Part shown: piece after piece, positions 1 to 6,249 of the stretch
Numbering within the stretch: position 1 is the stretch's first letter
How the letters are laid out: each line of letters starts with the position of its first letter
Assembly: GCA_964576765.1 (NCBI GenBank)
Contig: CAZNWH010000081.1
Coordinates: forward strand, 1 to 10,248
Origin: Hellea sp964576765
Lineage (GTDB): Bacteria > Pseudomonadota > Alphaproteobacteria > Caulobacterales > Maricaulaceae
DNA: 10,248 nucleotides
Reading direction: 5' to 3'
Notes under the pieces: generated by a model
Databases searched by the model: none
What the model saw: the letters and a program-made list of their open reading frames with translations, nothing else
Told to the model about the DNA's origin: nothing
Made by a program: the position numbers and the translations under genes

Positions 1-11
1 TAGCTATTCAA

Positions 12-49
12 TTAATAAAACGGGCTGGCGCCGTTATCGCCAGCCCGTT
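12..49 (-). terminator. Intrinsic terminator, minus strand
   Basis: A perfect 12-bp stem (19-30 paired with 38-49, core cgggctggcg/cgccagcccg) encloses a 7-base loop. Read on the minus strand the stem is followed by TTTTATTAATT. On the plus strand it is followed by GTTGGGG, so termination is much more likely for minus-strand transcripts. No minus-strand protein gene ends nearby within the window. Confidence 0.65.
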
Positions 50-185
50 GGGGATCTGCTGTGTTTTGTTCTGGGGGTTAATCAGCATCCCCACTGAAAG
101 ATGGGAATCAAGTCAGTCCCCACAATAAATACCCCTCAATATAACAGGAGGCCTACAAACAGATTACAAAAGAGTCATAATGAAC

Positions 186-214
186 AAAAAAGACGGCAGA
201 CTTAACAGCTGCCG
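186..214 (-). terminator. Intrinsic terminator-like hairpin, minus strand
   Basis: A 6-bp stem cggcag/ctgccg (194-199 with 209-214) has a 9-base loop. On the minus strand it is followed by TCTTTTTT (193 down to 186), a classic U-tract. The plus-strand side has no T-run. Confidence 0.55.
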
Positions 215-323
215 CCAGTTCGAAGGGGAATTCGTAATATACGAACATCTCTTATATATAAGCTCTATTATGACTGTAACATGACTAAAGGATAACCATT
301 TAGTTAAGGATGAACAATTCACT

Positions 324-351
324 AAAGAAAACCCCGCCACAAGGACGGGGT
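324..351 (-). terminator. Intrinsic terminator-like hairpin, minus strand
   Basis: A 6-bp stem accccg/cggggt (331-336 with 346-351) has a 9-base loop. On the minus strand it is followed by TTTTCTTT. It lies about 100 bases from the divergent hydrolase start, so any transcript it ends would be short and would begin near or inside that gene's 5' end. Confidence 0.55.
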
Positions 352-437
352 AAGGTAAAGAGAGAGACAACTCATCCAAAAGATAAGTTAACCTATATAT
401 GACGAGAACCTGCTGAACACTGGCTGAACAGTTTTTC

Positions 438-466
438 TTGACCTATTAGCCATGAACCGCAAGATA
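438..466 (+). promoter_or_regulatory. Possible promoter giving a leaderless hydrolase mRNA
   Basis: TTGACC (438-443) and AAGATA (461-466) are separated by 17 bases. A start about 7 bases after the -10 would fall on the A of the ATG at 473, giving a leaderless message. This fits the lack of a Shine-Dalgarno before both 452 and 473. The -10 match is weak, so this is tentative. Confidence 0.3.
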
Positions 467-472
467 GCCTCT

Positions 473-1159
473 ATGTCTAAACTTGATCTACGCCTCATTC
501 CTGTTACCCCCTTCCAACAAAATTGTAGTCTTCTTTGGGACACAGGTTCAATGGCTGGTGTCCTTGTTGACCCTGGCGGAGAAGCAGAAAAACTTATGCA
601 AACCGCCGATGAGCTTGACATCACGCTTAAAGAAATCTGGCTAACCCATGGACATCTTGATCATGCTGGTGGCGCCGAAGATATTCGAGCCAAATTAGAT
701 ATCCCCGTCATTGGACCTCACAAAGCGGATCAATTCTGGATGGATGACATCGAAGAGCACTGGGCTAAATATGGCCATACCGGCATGGGTAAAAACATTG
801 TCCCGGACCGCTATCTTGAAGATGGTGAAACATTATCACTTGGTGAGGTAAAATTTAATGTGGCGCACACACCAGGCCATACACCTGGACATGTCGTGAT
901 TTATAATCAAGATATGAAAATCGCTTTCGTAGGTGACGTATTATTCCGAGGCTCAATAGGCCGCACAGACTTCCCACAAGGTAATCATCAGGATTTATTG
1001 GACAGTATAACCACTAAATTATGGCCATTAGGGCCGGATATGCGCTTTGTCCCCGGTCATGGTCCAATGAGTACATTTGGGGCTGAGCGAGCAGATAATC
1101 CTTTTGTTGGAGATAAAGTTATAGGAAAATCATCACAGAATAGTTCGGGTGTTATGTAG
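473..1159 (+). CDS. MBL-fold metallo-hydrolase, glyoxalase II-like (YcbL type)
   Basis: This is a cytosolic binuclear-metal hydrolase of the metallo-beta-lactamase superfamily. Relatives hydrolyse S-lactoylglutathione or similar thioesters, but the substrate is not settled by sequence. Counting from the ATG at 473 (228 residues), it shows THGHLDH at 58-64, HTPGHTPGH at 132-140 with the likely ligand H136, the bridging Asp in GD (D155), and PGHG with H196. The SIGRTDFPQG and FGAERADNPFV segments and the N-terminal PVTPFQQNCSL are hallmarks of the short YcbL branch. The full glyoxalase II C-terminal substrate-binding domain is absent. An in-frame ATG at 452 would add seven residues, but neither start has a Shine-Dalgarno. 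The start at 473 fits the usual family N-terminus and a possible leaderless promoter. The stop lies 3 bases from the stop of the convergent dehydratase. Confidence 0.93.
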   Translation: MSKLDLRLIPVTPFQQNCSLLWDTGSMAGVLVDPGGEAEKLMQTADELDITLKEIWLTHGHLDHAGGAEDIRAKLDIPVIGPHKADQFWMDDIEEHWAKYGHTGMGKNIVPDRYLEDGETLSLGEVKFNVAHTPGHTPGHVVIYNQDMKIAFVGDVLFRGSIGRTDFPQGNHQDLLDSITTKLWPLGPDMRFVPGHGPMSTFGAERADNPFVGDKVIGKSSQNSSGVM

Positions 1160-1162
1160 CGC

Positions 1163-1435
1163 CTATCCTGCCGCCTTTTCCATTGCCTCTGCGAGTGTCA
1201 CATCTTTTTGTGTAACTCCGCCCGCATCATGCGTCGTTAAGGTCACATCAACTCGGTTATAAACATTAAACCATTCCGGATGATGATCCATTTTATCAGC
1301 GATAATGGCAATGCGTGTCATAAACCCGAAAGCCTGCGCAAAATCGTCAAACCGAAAGACTTTGGTGATAAAATCATCACCTCCCGTCCAACCATCGAGT
1401 TTATCTGCCACATTTTTAGGATTTAAAATTTCCAT
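1163..1435 (-). CDS. phhB: Pterin-4a-carbinolamine dehydratase (PhhB/PCD)
   Basis: This small enzyme (90 residues, the usual family length) dehydrates 4a-hydroxytetrahydrobiopterin, recycling the pterin cofactor of aromatic amino acid hydroxylases. Homologues can also have roles in molybdopterin metabolism. The family signature is intact: D50-HHPEW (51-55), N57 to Y59, then TTHD (67-70), AGGVT (71-75) and the following D78. The paired histidines and the His-Asp pair are the catalytic residues. The ATG at 1435 is preceded by CGAGG about six bases upstream, which supports this start. No phenylalanine hydroxylase gene is in view, so the partner reaction is unknown. It converges with the hydrolase gene, with a 3-base gap between stops, and is divergent from the VanZ-like gene. 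Confidence 0.95.
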   Translation of the reverse strand: MEILNPKNVADKLDGWTGGDDFITKVFRFDDFAQAFGFMTRIAIIADKMDHHPEWFNVYNRVDVTLTTHDAGGVTQKDVTLAEAMEKAAG

Positions 1436-1532
1436 GAAAACCTCGAATAACCGTGATATTTCAGCTACAGTACTGGGCTAACAGTTCATCCGAAAGCTTA
1501 ATCTGTATATATTCACAGCTTTTGCCCAAAAG

Positions 1533-1562
1533 TTGCCACATTTGCTTCGGTAATTTCATATT
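1533..1562 (+). promoter_or_regulatory. Possible promoter for the VanZ-like gene
   Basis: TTGCCA (1533-1538) and CATATT (1557-1562) are spaced by 18 bases in the divergent gap (1436-1605) between the dehydratase and the VanZ-like gene. Just upstream is a small inverted repeat, cttttg-cc-caaaag (1519-1532). The match is modest. Confidence 0.27.
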
Positions 1563-1605
1563 CGCTTATGGCAGGGGGCTGTGAGCGAACAGAAGCTAGG
1601 AGAAC

Positions 1606-2070
1606 ATGGTGGTATTTGTGGAAAATATCGGGCCTTATTTCAGCCCTAAGGCCGTCATAAGCTGTTCATCTTTTTCACCTAATAAGAAAATCATGTCAGT
1701 TCATGAATCATTTCTCCCGGCTTCACTTCGGGTCCCACTACGTCTCTTTGTTGGTGTTTTTCTCGTTTTCATTACATGGATATCCTTAGAAACTGTCAGC
1801 GGTGAAACGGCAATTTTTCCGCATTTTGATAAGTTCGCGCATGCAGCGGTCTATGGACTGCTCGCACTAACGGCAAGTCTGGCATGGCCGGCTCTTTCAA
1901 AGGTCAAAAATTTTGCGGGATGTCTGGCTTATGGCGGGGCCATGGAGCTAGCTCAAGGCACATTAACTGTAACGCGTTCGCCATCAATCTGGGACTTTAT
2001 TGCAAATGGTTTTGGTGCAGCTATTGCTTTATGTTTTTTGAGTTGGACAGCACAAAAATTCGTGAAATAA
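1606..2070 (+). CDS. VanZ-like family membrane protein
   Basis: This is a small integral membrane protein of the VanZ-like family, whose molecular function is largely undefined outside teicoplanin resistance; no resistance role should be inferred. Residues 42-61 form a transmembrane helix, then comes the family motif DKFAHAAVYGLLAL (75-88) with D75, H79 and Y83. Residues 105-117 carry E114 and Q117. The second motif has R124, D130 and N134 in SPSIWDFIANGFGAA, running into a final helix. At 154 residues it is in the usual range. The ATG at 1606 follows AGGAG (1598-1602) with a short 3-base spacing. The ATG at 1693 would give 125 residues, drop 29 residues with no visible family similarity, and has a weaker ribosome site, so the start is uncertain. 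It appears to be transcribed alone or with the next gene. Confidence 0.8.
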   Translation: MVVFVENIGPYFSPKAVISCSSFSPNKKIMSVHESFLPASLRVPLRLFVGVFLVFITWISLETVSGETAIFPHFDKFAHAAVYGLLALTASLAWPALSKVKNFAGCLAYGGAMELAQGTLTVTRSPSIWDFIANGFGAAIALCFLSWTAQKFVK

Positions 2071-2119
2071 GCGAAGTTAAATAGACTGATCAACCAGTCA
2101 AAGACATCCCCTGTAAAAG

Positions 2120-2144
2120 ACCGTTTTAAAACGGTGAGTATAAT
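2120..2144 (+). promoter_or_regulatory. 16-bp perfect palindrome abutting a TATAAT box
   Basis: accgttttaaaacggt (2120-2135) is a perfect 16-bp palindrome. Three bases later stands a perfect -10 hexamer TATAAT (2139-2144). No good -35 is visible at 16-18 bases, where the palindrome sits. This layout suits an operator for a dimeric regulator, or an activator-dependent promoter, for the repeat-protein gene starting at 2219. Confidence 0.35.
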
Positions 2145-2166
2145 CGTGCATAAATTCTGCACGATT
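2142..2166 (+). terminator. Hairpin after the VanZ-like gene; weak terminator or leader stem
   Basis: A perfect 9-bp stem aatcgtgca/tgcacgatt (2142-2150 with 2158-2166) has a 7-base loop. The following run is only TTCTG, so it is a poor intrinsic terminator for the VanZ-like gene. It overlaps the TATAAT box by three bases. It could instead be a second operator-like inverted repeat. Confidence 0.35.
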
Positions 2167-2218
2167 TCTGAATGCAATAAACCGGCTTTTAGGCCCAAGT
2201 GGAGTAACGAGTAAGAAT

Positions 2219-3385
2219 ATGTTGACCTCATCAAAATCAATTAGATCGCTATCTGCCTTGATATTAAGCGTAACAATATCGCCTTTAGCTATTGCTGGCG
2301 GAACTGGAACTTATCCTAGCTATACGCCAGATCTATTACCCGCGAATCCAACGACTGGAGAATGTTATGCCCGCATTGAAATTCCGGCTCAATTTGTAAC
2401 TGGTTCTGAACGTGTCGTCGTAGAAGAAGGTTATTCCCAACTGAATGTTCAACAACCCCAACTTGCTTCGCGTCAAGAGAGAGTCATGGTCAAAGAAGCC
2501 AGTGTTCGGTATCGTGTTCGCCAACCCTCATTTCGTTCTGTCACAGAACAAATGTTGGTAAGACCCGCCTATGATAAACTTTCCGTCTCAACCCCACAAT
2601 TTTCAACCGTTACACAACAAGTGAAAACATCTTCCCCGAGGCTTGTGTGGAAACGTGGCAATCCGGGGAAACTTGCAGCTCAAGGATATACTATACATTC
2701 GACCGCGGATGCGGGAAGATATGGTCAAGGCTATAGTAGTACAATTGAGCAAGGTATAATCGGCGGGACAAGTTGTGGAGAGACCTGTGAAATTTGGTGC
2801 TTAGTCGAGGAACCGGGTGCATCGGTTGAGTTCAAACGCAAAGTGATGACGTCTCCCGGCCGGGTGCAACGCACACCTGTTCCAGCAAAATATCAAACCA
2901 TTCACAAGAGAGTTGTTTCAGATCCCGGAGGCGTCGAAAAAATTCCCGTAGCCGCCGAATATCGAACAATATCCGTCGAGGATATCGTTCACCCTGGCGG
3001 AGAAAACATTGTTCATGTTCCGCCTAAATATGCAAATATCCCCACCAAAACATTGACTTCAGCCGAGAGGTATGAATGGCGGCGAGTGCTATGCGCTCCG
3101 GGGAGTGGAACGATTAAATCAAGCGCTGATTTCGCGGCGAACCCATCATCTCAATCGGCAAGTAGCCATTCTTCGGTTCCAACTCCTTCCACCACATATA
3201 CTCAGCCGAGCTATAGTGCACCAGTTTCGCCGCCAACGGGAAGGGTCATAACAGGGACAGGATATTATGGCGGCTATAATTCAAGCCATAGTTTCAAGGA
3301 CGATTCAACGCAGTCCAGCTCTGCAGGGAGTTATTCATCCGACACTCAATACACGCCCGGTAAGCGCAAACGTATTCGCCGCTAG
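2219..3385 (+). CDS. Secreted protein with 23-residue beta-type repeats, Cys-rich middle, Ser-rich tail
   Basis: I do not recognise a named function. Residues 1-26 look like a Sec signal peptide cleaved after AIA. A first repeat block spans about 49-146, with units starting near P56, P80, P103 and P126. A second spans about 203-291, with PAKY (222), AAEY (245) and PPKY (268) exactly 23 apart. Units share an aromatic, then a Val/Glu-rich strand such as ERVVVEEG, ERVMVKEA or EQMLVRPA, typical of tandem repeats in some outer-membrane or OmpA-associated proteins. Five cysteines (49, 186, 190, 194, 292) bracket the blocks. A Gly-rich linker (147-185) joins them. Residues 300-380 are Ser/Thr/Pro/Tyr-rich low complexity, ending in basic GKRKRIRR. 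No LPXTG, PEP-CTERM or C-terminal helix is present. The ATG at 2219 has only weak ribosome sites (GGAG at 2201). A periplasmic or surface location is inferred. Confidence 0.85.
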   Translation: MLTSSKSIRSLSALILSVTISPLAIAGGTGTYPSYTPDLLPANPTTGECYARIEIPAQFVTGSERVVVEEGYSQLNVQQPQLASRQERVMVKEASVRYRVRQPSFRSVTEQMLVRPAYDKLSVSTPQFSTVTQQVKTSSPRLVWKRGNPGKLAAQGYTIHSTADAGRYGQGYSSTIEQGIIGGTSCGETCEIWCLVEEPGASVEFKRKVMTSPGRVQRTPVPAKYQTIHKRVVSDPGGVEKIPVAAEYRTISVEDIVHPGGENIVHVPPKYANIPTKTLTSAERYEWRRVLCAPGSGTIKSSADFAANPSSQSASSHSSVPTPSTTYTQPSYSAPVSPPTGRVITGTGYYGGYNSSHSFKDDSTQSSSAGSYSSDTQYTPGKRKRIRR

Positions 3386-3405
3386 CCCGACATATGTGCG
3401 GGTTT
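3386..3405 (+). terminator. Weak hairpin between convergent genes
   Basis: The sequence cccgacatatgtgcggg (3386-3402) forms a cccg/cggg stem with an imperfect inner acat/atgt pairing, followed by TTT on the plus strand. It begins right after the stop of the repeat-protein gene and just before the stop of the convergent acetyltransferase. It probably ends the plus-strand message, but the T-run is short. Confidence 0.4.
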
Positions 3406-3920
3406 CATAATGCCTTGTGATATATATAGTCGATATCTTCGACTTGACCGATCTTAAGCTTATAATCGGAAATTTTACTATAGCCCTGACGCGTATAAAA
3501 TTTTTGTGCAGATACGTTTTCTGACCAAACACCTAAGACTAAATCTTTGTAGTAATTGCTATCCGCCCATGTTTCCCATCTCTTGAGAAGTTTTAGCCCT
3601 AATCCTTGGTTCTGCTCAAACTTTCGCACATATATTTTTGATAGCTCATGCGCGTCATTTAGCTCCACTCCAACAGGTAACTCCATGGGTTTGGCATATA
3701 GATAACCAAGAAATTTTCCTTCGCTCTCAGCAACCAGTAAAAAGTCCGACTCGCTTATAATAGCTGCGTTATAAACAGCAGAGTTATGCGAACGCGCAAT
3801 AAAAGCCTTGCAGTTTTCAGGCGTATGATAATCCCCGAAATTATCTATGAAAGTCTCTGCTGCTAAATCAATTAAGGCCGGAATATCTTCCGGCCTTGCC
3901 AATCTAATGATCGTGGACAT
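3405..3920 (-). CDS. GNAT-family N-acetyltransferase
   Basis: This 171-residue cytosolic enzyme is predicted to transfer an acetyl group from acetyl-CoA to an amine; the substrate is unknown. The GNAT fold covers the whole length: N-terminal strand IIRLARPEDIPAL, motif A at about 92-114 with the pyrophosphate-binding loop QNQGLG (103-108), and motif B at about 127-146 (LVLGVWSENVSAQKFY, with Y142 then the QGY turn). The arrangement ELSKIYV followed by LGVW.EN..A..FY resembles the PaiA-like polyamine or small-molecule acetyltransferases, but this is only a resemblance. The ATG at 3920 lies 3 bases past the stop of the upstream symporter gene (TAA-TCT-ATG), so the two are almost certainly co-transcribed and possibly translationally coupled. 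Confidence 0.9.
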   Translation of the reverse strand: MSTIIRLARPEDIPALIDLAAETFIDNFGDYHTPENCKAFIARSHNSAVYNAAIISESDFLLVAESEGKFLGYLYAKPMELPVGVELNDAHELSKIYVRKFEQNQGLGLKLLKRWETWADSNYYKDLVLGVWSENVSAQKFYTRQGYSKISDYKLKIGQVEDIDYIYHKAL

Positions 3921-3923
3921 AGA

Positions 3924-5393
3924 TTACATATCGTCCTGATCAATCAAACCGTCATTGGCTATTTTCTCTTTATCAAAATATTCTCGCGCGAGTTTAAAGA
4001 CCACCGGAGAGAGCAATATGAGCGCGATAAGGTTTGGCGCAGCCATAAGACCTGTCAAACTATCAGCAATGAGCCAGAAGGTTGCCACCACAAGGTTGTC
4101 ATCGCCTGTTTCGAAAGACAGGGCAAAGGTGGACGCAAATACCGCAAGAATCCAGAAGATACGAAAAACGGGAATCGCTTTTTCTTGAAAGAGAAAGGCC
4201 GCACACCGCTCACCATAATAAGACCAACCTATAATAGTCGTAAACGCGAAAATGACCAAACAAAACGTCACGATATGCTCGCCAAGCCCGACAAGCGTTG
4301 CGTCAAAGGCGGCAGCTGTAAGAGGCACGCCAATTTCACACCCGGCAGGTGTGGAGCCTGATTGTAACAGCTCTAAAATCGCAGGGCTAGCCAGACAATC
4401 AGTAGACATAACCCCTGAGGTTAAAATCACTAAAGCTGTGATCGTGCAGATAATTAAAGTATCAATAATCGTTCCCAGCATCGCAATGATCCCTTGGTTT
4501 ACCGGATCATTATTTTGCGCCGCGGCATGCGCAATGGGCGCTGAGCCTTGTCCTGCCTCATTAGAGAACAGGCCTCGCGCAACACCCTTTTGCATTGCCA
4601 ACATCATAAGACCAATCGTAATGCCAGTCCCAGCCCCTTGCATGCCAAAAGCGCCCTTAAAGATAAGACCGAAAGCCGCAGGAACACCCGAGATATTAGC
4701 TGCAATAACAACCAAAGCTGCACCGATATAAAGAACAGCCATAAACGGCACCAGTTTTGACGCAACCGCGCCGATACGTTTAATTCCCCCCAAAACAACT
4801 CCAGCCACAAGAACGGAGAGAACAATCGCGACAATACGCGGATCGAAGTTATAAGCGCTTTTGAGCGCGTCTGCTATGGAGTTGGCTTGAACCGCGTTCC
4901 CTGTTGACAAGGAGCCTATCATACCAAAAATCGCAAATAATCCAGCAAGCCATAACCATTTCGGCCCTAAGCCGTTTTTGATATAATACATGGGGCCACC
5001 AACACGGTTCCCATTGGCATCAATTTCTCGGTACCGCACAGCCAAAACGCCTTCGCCAAATTTCGTGGCTGTTCCCAATATAGCCGTTACCCACATCCAA
5101 AAAACAGCTCCTGGACCGCCAATGGCGATGGCTGCGGCAACTCCGGCAATATTGCCGGTACCCACCGTAGAAGACAGGGCCGTCATGAGGGCTGCAAATG
5201 GCGAAACATCACCCTCTTCGGCGTCTCCAGAACGTTTTTTGAAGAGCTGCTTGAAACCATATCTAATTTTCGTAAGCGATATAAACCGCAGCCCAATCGT
5301 CAAGAATAAGCCAACACCCAGCAGTAACGTCATCATGGGTGGCCCCCAGACGAAGTTATTCAAACTTTCCATAAGTGATGCAAAAAAATCCAT
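3924..5393 (-). CDS. AGCS-family sodium/alanine (glycine) symporter
   Basis: This is an inner-membrane sodium-coupled transporter of the alanine-or-glycine:cation symporter family, which takes up small neutral amino acids. From the ATG at 5393 it has 489 residues, normal for the family, and about ten or more hydrophobic segments. Family signatures are clear: WGPPMMTLLLGVG near the N-terminus (16-28), STVGTGNIAGVA (75-86), GGPGAVFWMWV, and GLFSNEAGQGSAP at about 274-286. A loop between residues 333 and 352 carries two cysteines that could pair. A TTG at 5405 is in frame, but the ATG at 5393 has GGGGA (5399-5403) at five bases and matches the family N-terminus, so I prefer it. It is followed directly by the acetyltransferase. 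A 127-base gap with a possible promoter separates it from the methyltransferase upstream. The exact substrate is not deducible. Confidence 0.96.
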   Translation of the reverse strand: MDFFASLMESLNNFVWGPPMMTLLLGVGLFLTIGLRFISLTKIRYGFKQLFKKRSGDAEEGDVSPFAALMTALSSTVGTGNIAGVAAAIAIGGPGAVFWMWVTAILGTATKFGEGVLAVRYREIDANGNRVGGPMYYIKNGLGPKWLWLAGLFAIFGMIGSLSTGNAVQANSIADALKSAYNFDPRIVAIVLSVLVAGVVLGGIKRIGAVASKLVPFMAVLYIGAALVVIAANISGVPAAFGLIFKGAFGMQGAGTGITIGLMMLAMQKGVARGLFSNEAGQGSAPIAHAAAQNNDPVNQGIIAMLGTIIDTLIICTITALVILTSGVMSTDCLASPAILELLQSGSTPAGCEIGVPLTAAAFDATLVGLGEHIVTFCLVIFAFTTIIGWSYYGERCAAFLFQEKAIPVFRIFWILAVFASTFALSFETGDDNLVVATFWLIADSLTGLMAAPNLIALILLSPVVFKLAREYFDKEKIANDGLIDQDDM

Positions 5394-5468
5394 GCAAATC
5401 CCCAAAAATTATTATCTTATTTCGCGCGACCATAAGGGCGTGTAAAGCACAGGCCAAGCTTAAAATTT

Positions 5469-5496
5469 GATATAGTTACAACGTGAGAGCAAGCAA
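5469..5496 (-). promoter_or_regulatory. Possible promoter for symporter-acetyltransferase pair
   Basis: On the minus strand TTGCTT (5496-5491) and TATATC (5474-5469) are separated by 16 bases, upstream of the symporter start at 5393. No terminator is visible between the methyltransferase stop at 5521 and this site, so readthrough from the larger operon remains possible. Confidence 0.33.
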
Positions 5497-5520
5497 TCGC
5501 TTAATGTTATGGAGTTTAAA

Positions 5521-6195
5521 TCATACGCTCCGCTCAAAAATAACCATTTTCTGATTTCGGGGATGACTAAAGTCTTCAATACTAACACATTCTAACCCGT
5601 TTAATCGCGCAGCCGCTTCAATTTTACTTCGCGTGTAATGATACGGATCTTTCGATGCATGAGTGATTATACTTGGAATTTGCTCAAAGGCATTTAGCTC
5701 GGCACCGGAGGCCACTTCAAAAATTGTTGCATAAAACCGAGCTCCGACTTTAAGATATTTGGCTGTTTTTTTAAGGCACAGACACAGGGAATCATAATTT
5801 AAATGTGTCAGTAAAGATATCCCAACTGCAGCGTCCATTTCTGGCCAGTGCTCCGGATATTCAAAATTAGCAGCCGCCGCAAAATTCTTAATATCTACTC
5901 TATCAGAAAACCCCAAATTTTTAATTTCTACATCTAGCCCTGCTTGTATAAGCGACATGTTTAGGTCAAACCCATAATATTTATATGGGTCAAGATAGGG
6001 TATAAAATGGACACCACCTCTTAAACTACCGCAACCAACATCTAATAATCGATGATGAGACTTAAGGCCTTTTGATTTTAAATACTCAAACTGTAGCCCT
6101 CCAATTTGATCCCACATACCCCCAATAAATTGACGATGATGCCCGAGCTTAACTTTCTCTTTTGCAAGATTAAGATCTGAATATCGATTTTCCAT
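5521..6195 (-). CDS. Class I SAM-dependent methyltransferase
   Basis: This is a 224-residue Rossmann-fold methyltransferase with unknown acceptor. Motif I is LLDVGCGSLRGG (50-61), the acidic residue ending strand 2 is D77 in GFDLN, and the post-motif region reads AAVGISLLTHL (122-132). The N-terminal segment with HHRQFIGGMWDQIGG is outside the core fold and could help recognise the acceptor. The ATG at 6195 has AAGGA about five bases upstream. The gene is last in the run and starts 54 bases after the glycosyltransferase stop. Its neighbours make a sugar or glycan acceptor the likeliest guess, as in O-methylation of surface polysaccharide, but that is inference from context. The coding region looks AT-rich next to the symporter gene. 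Confidence 0.88.
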   Translation of the reverse strand: MENRYSDLNLAKEKVKLGHHRQFIGGMWDQIGGLQFEYLKSKGLKSHHRLLDVGCGSLRGGVHFIPYLDPYKYYGFDLNMSLIQAGLDVEIKNLGFSDRVDIKNFAAAANFEYPEHWPEMDAAVGISLLTHLNYDSLCLCLKKTAKYLKVGARFYATIFEVASGAELNAFEQIPSIITHASKDPYHYTRSKIEAAARLNGLECVSIEDFSHPRNQKMVIFERSV

Positions 6196-6249
6196 AATGT
6201 CCTTAACAGCCCGAATAAGAAGCTTGTAGTTTCTCTCGCTTAATAAGCC

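Larger units (their letters stand above)
1..472. other. Non-coding stretch with three minus-strand terminator-like hairpins
   Basis: No convincing protein gene lies here. The stretch holds three GC-rich hairpins (19-49, 194-214, 331-351), each followed by a T-rich run only when read on the minus strand. It also holds a perfect 12-bp palindrome (cttatatataag, 251-262), a 6-bp inverted repeat with a 3-base loop (231-245), and a direct repeat gctgaaca at 412-419 and 423-430 with an 11-base period. One reading is a nest of short minus-strand RNAs upstream of the hydrolase gene. Another is degenerate sequence at an old insertion junction. Possible plus-strand promoter elements for the hydrolase lie at its right end. 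Confidence 0.5.

Noticed and set aside
180..284. Possible 34-codon plus-strand reading frame starting MNKKDGRLNS
   Set aside because: It has only a weak AAGAG-type site. The good AGGAGG at 145-150 is 30 bases away. The frame runs through the hairpin at 194-214 and palindromes, which look like RNA or DNA structure rather than coding sequence.
164..379. 71-codon minus-strand reading frame
   Set aside because: It spans two terminator-like hairpins and gives a protein with no recognisable family pattern, so chance is the simplest explanation.
3140..3385. Ser-rich, basic C-terminus of the repeat protein as a sorting signal (PEP-CTERM, LPXTG or type IX)
   Set aside because: There is no hydrophobic helix before the basic tail, no PEP or LPXTG motif, and no type IX-like domain. 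It reads as low-complexity linker plus a charged end.
4252..5445. Plus-strand open frames of 151-159 codons opposite the symporter gene
   Set aside because: They are antisense shadows of a strongly matched AGCS gene. Their Ala/Pro/Ser/Thr-rich products reflect the codon pattern of the real strand.
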